64,000 bases of DNA from contig NC_134400.1 of NCBI RefSeq assembly GCF_050003625.1, forward strand, positions 50,162,066 to 50,226,065. The letters run 5' to 3'. Origin of the DNA: Haematobia irritans. Its lineage: Eukaryota > Arthropoda > Insecta > Diptera > Muscidae. This document shows, piece after piece, positions 60,701-64,000 of the stretch. The position numbers and the translations under genes were made by a program. The first letter of the stretch is position 1; the number at the start of each line of letters is the position of its first letter. A model generated the notes under the pieces. That model ran no database searches. It was not told the DNA's origin and saw only the letters and a list, made by a program, of their open reading frames with translations.

Positions 60701-62250
60701 TCGATAAACTAATTCCACACTTTGATATCCAAAAATATACAATATACTGTTGGACAGACTCTACGATTGTACTGTCATGGTTGGCAAAACCACCTTGTGT
60801 TTGGACAACTTTCGTGGCAAATCGAGTCTCGAAAATAACGCACGTAGTGGATCCATCACGATGGTTTCATGTTAACTCGGAAGAAAATCCAGCTGATATA
60901 GCCAGTCGAGGCACTAGCCCCCAAGAGCTTTCGAGATGTAAGCTTTGGTGGGAAGGGCCAACTTGGCTTTCTGAATCTTCAAGAACATGGCCAAAAATCC
61001 CGAAGGAAGTTGTCGGCGATACAGATTGTGAAAGGAAATCTGTGCAAGTTCATTTTTCATATTTTAAGGATTTTCTCGACATACTACATCGTTTTTCTTC
61101 ATTTCCAAGAGCTATGAGAGTAATTTCTTACGTCTACAGATTCTATCTGGGTACCCATCCAAAATATCGATCAAATTATAAAAGAGATTCAGCATCCATT
61201 ACTGCTGCCGAAATTCTTTTTGAATTTCGTAAGAAACTTATTATCGTGACCCAAAAAGCCTATTATGCAAACGAATACCTGACTCTTTCTAGCAAAAAAT
61301 CCATATCGTCTTCTAGTCCCATACTATGTTTGAATCCTTTCATGGATTCAGAAGGCATAATGCGCATTTGTGGGAGACTGGAATCATCAACAACCCTGTC
61401 GTACCAAGAACGTCATCCGATTATTCTGCCGTACAATTGTCAGTATTCTAGGTTGCTTGTACATTTCACCCATCAAATTAGTTTACATGGTGGTAATCAA
61501 CTAGTACTTAGACTTGTCCGTACGCAATACTGGATTCCAAAAGTGCAGAACCTAATCAAGGCTATTATCCATAATTGCAAGCCATGTATTTTATATAAGA
61601 AAAGATGTCAGAAACAGTTAATGGCCGCTTTACCTCCTGAGAGATGTGAAATTTCACGTCCATTTGCTCATACCGGAATCGATTTTGCTGGTCCCTTTGA
61701 GCTGAAAAGCTTTGCGGGAAGATGCTGCCGTATTTCAAAGGGCTATGTGTGTGTGTTCATTTGTTTTTCAACTCGGGCGATACACCTCGAAGCTACAACT
61801 GATTTGTCATCGTCCGCTTTTCTTGCTGCATTTAGCCGATTTGTATCACGGCGAGGATGTCCACTTCATATACATTCCGACAACGGAACCACTTTGATTG
61901 GTGCTTCCAAGGTTTTGGCTAAAGAGTTTATCCAAACATCACGACAAGCAGTGACCTCAAATTACGCTCACCAGAATGTTACTTGCCACTTCATAGCCCC
62001 CGGTGCCCCACTTATGGGTGGTCTATGGGAGGCCGGTGTGAAAAGTTTCAAGTTACATTTCAGAAAGGTGGCGGGTGTCCATAAATATACATTCGAGGAA
62101 TTCCAAACTTTATTATCCAAGATAGAAGCATGTTTAAACTCTAGACCAATATCTCCAAGTTCCCAAGAACCTTCCGATCTTGCAGCTCTAACTCCAGGTC
62201 ACTTCTTAATTGGATGTCCTATTTTGGTTCCGCTGTCGGAATGTATATGA
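57733..62250 (+). CDS. BEL/Pao gag-pol polyprotein, truncated at both ends, inverted
   Basis: Open for 1505 codons. Order: gag capsid-like DUF1759 part (1-~160, N-terminus missing), zinc knuckles (~197-262: CRLCPKEFHIIRKC, CLNCFSGSHSVKCC, CAKCKGKHNTMLH), protease (LLDTGSEGSF, Asp ~345), reverse transcriptase (YVDD ~758-761), RNase H (GFSDAS, Asp ~936), integrase zinc region (~1240-1300) and integrase core (Asp ~1317 in GIDFAGPF, Asp ~1383 in HSDNGT, Glu ~1433 in GGLWEAG). The last codons (ECI and stop) come from the inverted integrase copy; the true C-terminal domain is at 57660-57322 on the other strand. The Met at 57733 is an internal gag codon, not a natural start. Antisense to its own LTR promoter, so it cannot be expressed normally although the frame is intact. 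Confidence 0.9.
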   Translation: MFTALCLHNSKLSPVEKLFYLSQKTKGEPHHIVSKSPLTNEGFTSAWSNLCSRYENKRILINAQLKTLFNLSAIYAESSTALKKLQGDINSCIDTLKLYKIDINSWNPIFIYLCSNCLPETTLTLWEQTLSDKTTIPEWSELNAFLTNRHRTLESVTALKCLSEAKPTNVKQRGNVNPKHSSSKVHAFQTGINKIKCRLCPKEFHIIRKCPRFIAMDYDQRLTEIKSSSLCLNCFSGSHSVKCCRSKHVCAKCKGKHNTMLHRESGSVKRVSDDTRLDNPVPTSRPENASILSYQPSTSKGQPNNSSSEVIQTCFASSSSGILLGTAMVHRLHQGEVYKVRALLDTGSEGSFISENLANLLKLPVRRTSAIISGLNSSVSASVHKECSFMLVSDVVPDFELTVSALIVPHLPNNLPSKTIHVESFSNLPRLDLADPRFYESAKIDILLGADVLPSILLPRNLHQICGTLMAQETVFGWILTGPIAHRNSSCFNTCVSYFCDISLDQKISRFWEVENIPRKRFPSRDDTYCEDLYRKTTRRNPEGRYVVVLPFKESNPDKSCLGVSRKSAMAQFLRNETRLLKDAYLKSEYDKALDEYRILGHMFPVTSPNALTAEPNYYLPHHAVVKPERATTKIRVVFNASCPTSTGVSLNDVLHTGPVLQNDLTILILRWRFYRFVLNGDIQQMYRQILVDSSDTPFQRILFRKSQDDPIQDFELKTVTFGLNCAPYLAIRTMIQLANDVQDKYPLASHILKSCMYVDDALIGAHSIPIAIATRDQLIQALNSAGFSIRKWISNRKTILHGLSEDSLLYSDFLEFEDRSSAKTLGIRWNALSDEFYFTAIPLPEHLPYTKREVLSQISKLFDPAVWLSPIVITAKIIMQKIWMERTDWDSLISTETQTMWKNFQGDYPLIEKIRIPRWVSFSPEADIEFHGFSDASEKAYSAAIYISMTYPNAISTRLISSKTKVAPLKTLSIPRLELCGASLLAEMIDKLIPHFDIQKYTIYCWTDSTIVLSWLAKPPCVWTTFVANRVSKITHVVDPSRWFHVNSEENPADIASRGTSPQELSRCKLWWEGPTWLSESSRTWPKIPKEVVGDTDCERKSVQVHFSYFKDFLDILHRFSSFPRAMRVISYVYRFYLGTHPKYRSNYKRDSASITAAEILFEFRKKLIIVTQKAYYANEYLTLSSKKSISSSSPILCLNPFMDSEGIMRICGRLESSTTLSYQERHPIILPYNCQYSRLLVHFTHQISLHGGNQLVLRLVRTQYWIPKVQNLIKAIIHNCKPCILYKKRCQKQLMAALPPERCEISRPFAHTGIDFAGPFELKSFAGRCCRISKGYVCVFICFSTRAIHLEATTDLSSSAFLAAFSRFVSRRGCPLHIHSDNGTTLIGASKVLAKEFIQTSRQAVTSNYAHQNVTCHFIAPGAPLMGGLWEAGVKSFKLHFRKVAGVHKYTFEEFQTLLSKIEACLNSRPISPSSQEPSDLAALTPGHFLIGCPILVPLSECI

Positions 62251-62450
62251 AGTGGACATCCTCGCCGTGATACAAATCGGCTAAATGCAGCAAGAAAAGC
62301 GGACGATGACAAATCAGTTGTAGCTTCGAGGTGTATCGCCCGAGTTGAAAAACAAATGAACACACACACATAGCCCTTTGAAATACGGCAGCATCTTCCC
62401 GCAAAGCTTTTCAGGTCAAAGGGACCAGCAAAATCGAATCCGGTTCGAAG
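61673..62450. repeat. Integrase inverted repeat at the right BEL junction
   Basis: 61673-61891 (integrase core) recurs inverted at 62228-62450 with only a few substitutions. The inverted copy joins the pol end at the shared string ggttccg-tgtc and the PBS region at the shared string accgga. Confidence 0.9.
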
Positions 62451-62457
62451 GACCAAA
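62440..62457 (-). other. Putative primer binding site of BEL element
   Basis: Minus strand: two bases after the LTR end, tggtccttcgaaccgg, starting with TGG as expected for tRNA priming. It runs directly into integrase sequence instead of leader and gag. Confidence 0.65.
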
Positions 62458-62934
62458 TGTTTGGGTATAACAGAGTACGGTTGGAGTCAGCGGGGATGAG
62501 CGGGGATTACCTTTACCTGTGTGAGATGAACCGAGTGATCATGGATCTCTCATGAGCCGAAGATAAACCAAAAGCTTTATGACAAATCAATTGGTTTATC
62601 GCTCCCAGAAAAGATGACCAAAGATGACGATAAAACCATGGATAAAAATAAATGAAACAGCAATTAGGGAATGGACTGTATTTAAAGATTGTGTTTTATT
62701 TTCTTTGGTCGACTTCTTACCAGTAGGTGTTCGTAGTTACAGCGATGAAAAGCAAGTGGCTTATAAAGGAAATACTATTTTCAAAATGGCTTAGTGATTT
62801 TATGGATAAAACTTAATTTAATTATCTGATTACTCATCTACCAATGCGACACTGTAGACAGAAATTCATTTGGGGATTTTTATACTAATCTAGGAATTCA
62901 TGTATTAATTAGGGTTTTCGTTTCAACGTAAACA
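62458..62934 (-). repeat. BEL LTR (5' LTR in element orientation)
   Basis: 477 bp, tgtttgggtat...cgtaaaca, nearly identical to 55666-56142. Followed by the duplicated gccgg (62935-62939). Confidence 0.95.
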
Positions 62935-63148
62935 GCCGGTTTAATTTTGTAATTTTGTAGAAGTACAAAAAAATTGTCTCCAAATTGTTTCAGATATAAA
63001 TATTTGTATATGGGAATATAAACCTTGATAATAACTCCCAACAAATTTGAAGGAGTTGCGATTGTAACACAAATTTTGGTCTACATAATAGTGAAGGGTA
63101 TAATATAGTCGGCCCCGCCCGACTTTAGACTTTACTAACTTGTTTAAT

Positions 63149-63311
63149 TGTAGTTTTGTTTAGATAAAATAAACTGTGAAATGAAATAATTTAATTAAAA
63201 ATTTTCAATTACTTTGGAAATTGCATTCTGCTATTTGAATATGGTACCCAGTAGTACTAGTTGCTTTGTCCGACATATATAGTTGTGGATTCCAGCGCAG
63301 GTTCTAATGGC
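63149..63311. other. No gene or recognised repeat
   Basis: Short AT-rich flank between the family-B head and the last hAT element. Confidence 0.4.
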
Positions 63312-63995
63312 CAGTGTTGCCAACTCCCCAAGGCCAAAAAGCACCAAAAAATATTATAAATTCTAACATACCACATTCCACCACAAAATCGAAAATTAAA
63401 TGCTCTACTCAAAAAAAAAAAAAAAACTTCCGAAGATGTATTATAGAACTTTGGTGAGTTGAATTTTAAGAAGTTAAGGTGGGTATTAAGATCGAGTTTA
63501 GCCGCTAAAATAGTCATTTTTCACAATTACTTTTCTTTACTAAATCATTTTAAGGAATACAAACTTTGTGAAAATTTTGGCTATTCCCCATCAAGTTATA
63601 ATAAAATTTGCAGCAAATATGCATAATTTTATGCCCATTTTTACTGATATAGTTTTCACTTTAGCGGCAAAACTCAAACTTAGTACTCACCATTATGAAC
63701 CGCTATTCAAGTATACACCTTGATCAGTTTTGATGCTTTCGTCTAATTCATTTTGATCAGTGATGTTTTCAACTTTCAAAATATTAATATATGGAAGGAG
63801 TCTATTGCTTATTTCAGTTGTGCGTGCTTTTGTGAATTTAATACAAAACGTTTTTAATGACATCTTTACCAAATTCAAAAATTCGACAATCATCGCTCGA
63901 CTTTCCTACAAAAGGCACCAAAAAGGCAATTTGGTGCTTTTTAGAAATCAAAAAGCACTAAATTTGGTGCTAAAAGCACCAAATTGGCAACACTG
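63312..63995. mobile_element. hAT element with aaaagcacc repeats
   Basis: 684 bp, ends cagtgttgccaact and ttggcaacactg. Left flank ctaatggc and right flank ctaat (window ends) agree with an 8-bp duplication. Both ends carry repeated aaaagcaccaaa motifs. Internal AT-rich DNA with opposing frames (63693-63893) lacking a domain. Non-autonomous. Confidence 0.85.
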
Positions 63996-64000
63996 CTAAT

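Larger units (their letters stand above)
55666..62934 (-). mobile_element. BEL/Pao LTR retrotransposon with inverted core
   Basis: 7269-bp insertion with two 477-bp LTRs and 5-bp duplication gccgg. Orientation is minus: a PBS-like sequence (tggtccttcgaaccgg) follows the right LTR, a purine tract (aaggtgggcagaa) precedes the left LTR, and the pol C-terminus reads minus. The gag-pol core (57733-62235) reads plus. Inverted-repeat arms sit at both core junctions. The gag N-terminal part and leader are missing. LTRs differ at about two sites, so insertion was very recent. Confidence 0.9.
53246..63148 (-). mobile_element. Family-B repeat (inverse) split by mariner and BEL
   Basis: Terminal hairpin at 53246-53272, GTCY tract 53380-53412, inverse units on both sides of the rosa mariner (53702-54626), continuing to 55665. 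Its head follows after the BEL element at 62940-63148 (ggccccgcccgactttagac). The order of the pieces shows the mariner and BEL landed inside this repeat. Confidence 0.7.

Noticed and set aside
62199..62456. Separate integrase gene on the minus strand
   Set aside because: An inverted duplicate of part of the BEL integrase, not an independent gene.

Overview
The window looks like intergenic and intronic DNA of a higher fly, most probably a muscid or related calyptrate. This is inferred from AT-rich sequence, from mini-me/DINE-1-like (HINE, Helentron-related) repeats carrying (GTCY)n and (TA)n tracts, from rosa (DD41D) and ITmD37E mariners, a Tc1 element, BEL/Pao and hAT elements, and from two genes coding MADF-BESS proteins. 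The species cannot be named from sequence alone. Most of the 64 kb is nested mobile DNA.

Host genes. Two paralogous MADF-BESS genes lie on the + strand, each with two coding exons. First exons are at 29384-29516 and 36130-36262. Second exons are at 37906-38588 and 48498-49165. The order is first, first, second, second, and all junctions share the same phase. Either one gene sits inside the ~19 kb intron of the other, or the four exons can be spliced in several combinations.

Left third (1-29 kb). A pogo-like MITE (824-1424) and a family-A repeat (1520-3018) are followed by family-B repeats split by a hAT element (3983-5522). A hAT insertion with an exact 8-bp target duplication spans 8159-15143. 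It holds a CR1/jockey-type LINE (minus strand), whose reverse transcriptase is split by a family-B insertion (9851-12037). Two further family-A copies follow, at 15431-17921 with a rosa mariner inside, and at 19306-21575 inside a MITE. A tandem family-B array fills 22403-26836.

Middle (29-50 kb). The MADF exons are separated by a family-B copy with a 275-bp (TA)n, a 1.37-kb inverted-repeat element (33054-34420), a perfect 23-bp hairpin (37685-37734), a divergent pair of tRNA-like sequences (39743-40000), a second (TA)n, a 2.1-kb hAT element (41521-43649), a Tc1 element split by two TA-flanked insertions, and a near full-length ITmD37E mariner (45735-47030).

Right (50-64 kb). Two rosa mariners and a hAT MITE sit inside minus-strand family-B repeats. 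A very young BEL/Pao LTR retrotransposon (55666-62934; LTRs differ at about 2 of 477 positions; 5-bp target duplication) is inserted in the last one. By its PBS, PPT and pol C-terminus the BEL element is in minus orientation, yet its 1505-codon gag-pol core runs on the plus strand: the core is inverted, and inverted-repeat arms mark both junctions. Downstream of pol, where other elements carry env, there is a separate zinc-knuckle plus aspartyl-protease-like ORF directly after a splice-acceptor-like sequence. The window ends in another hAT element (63312-63995).
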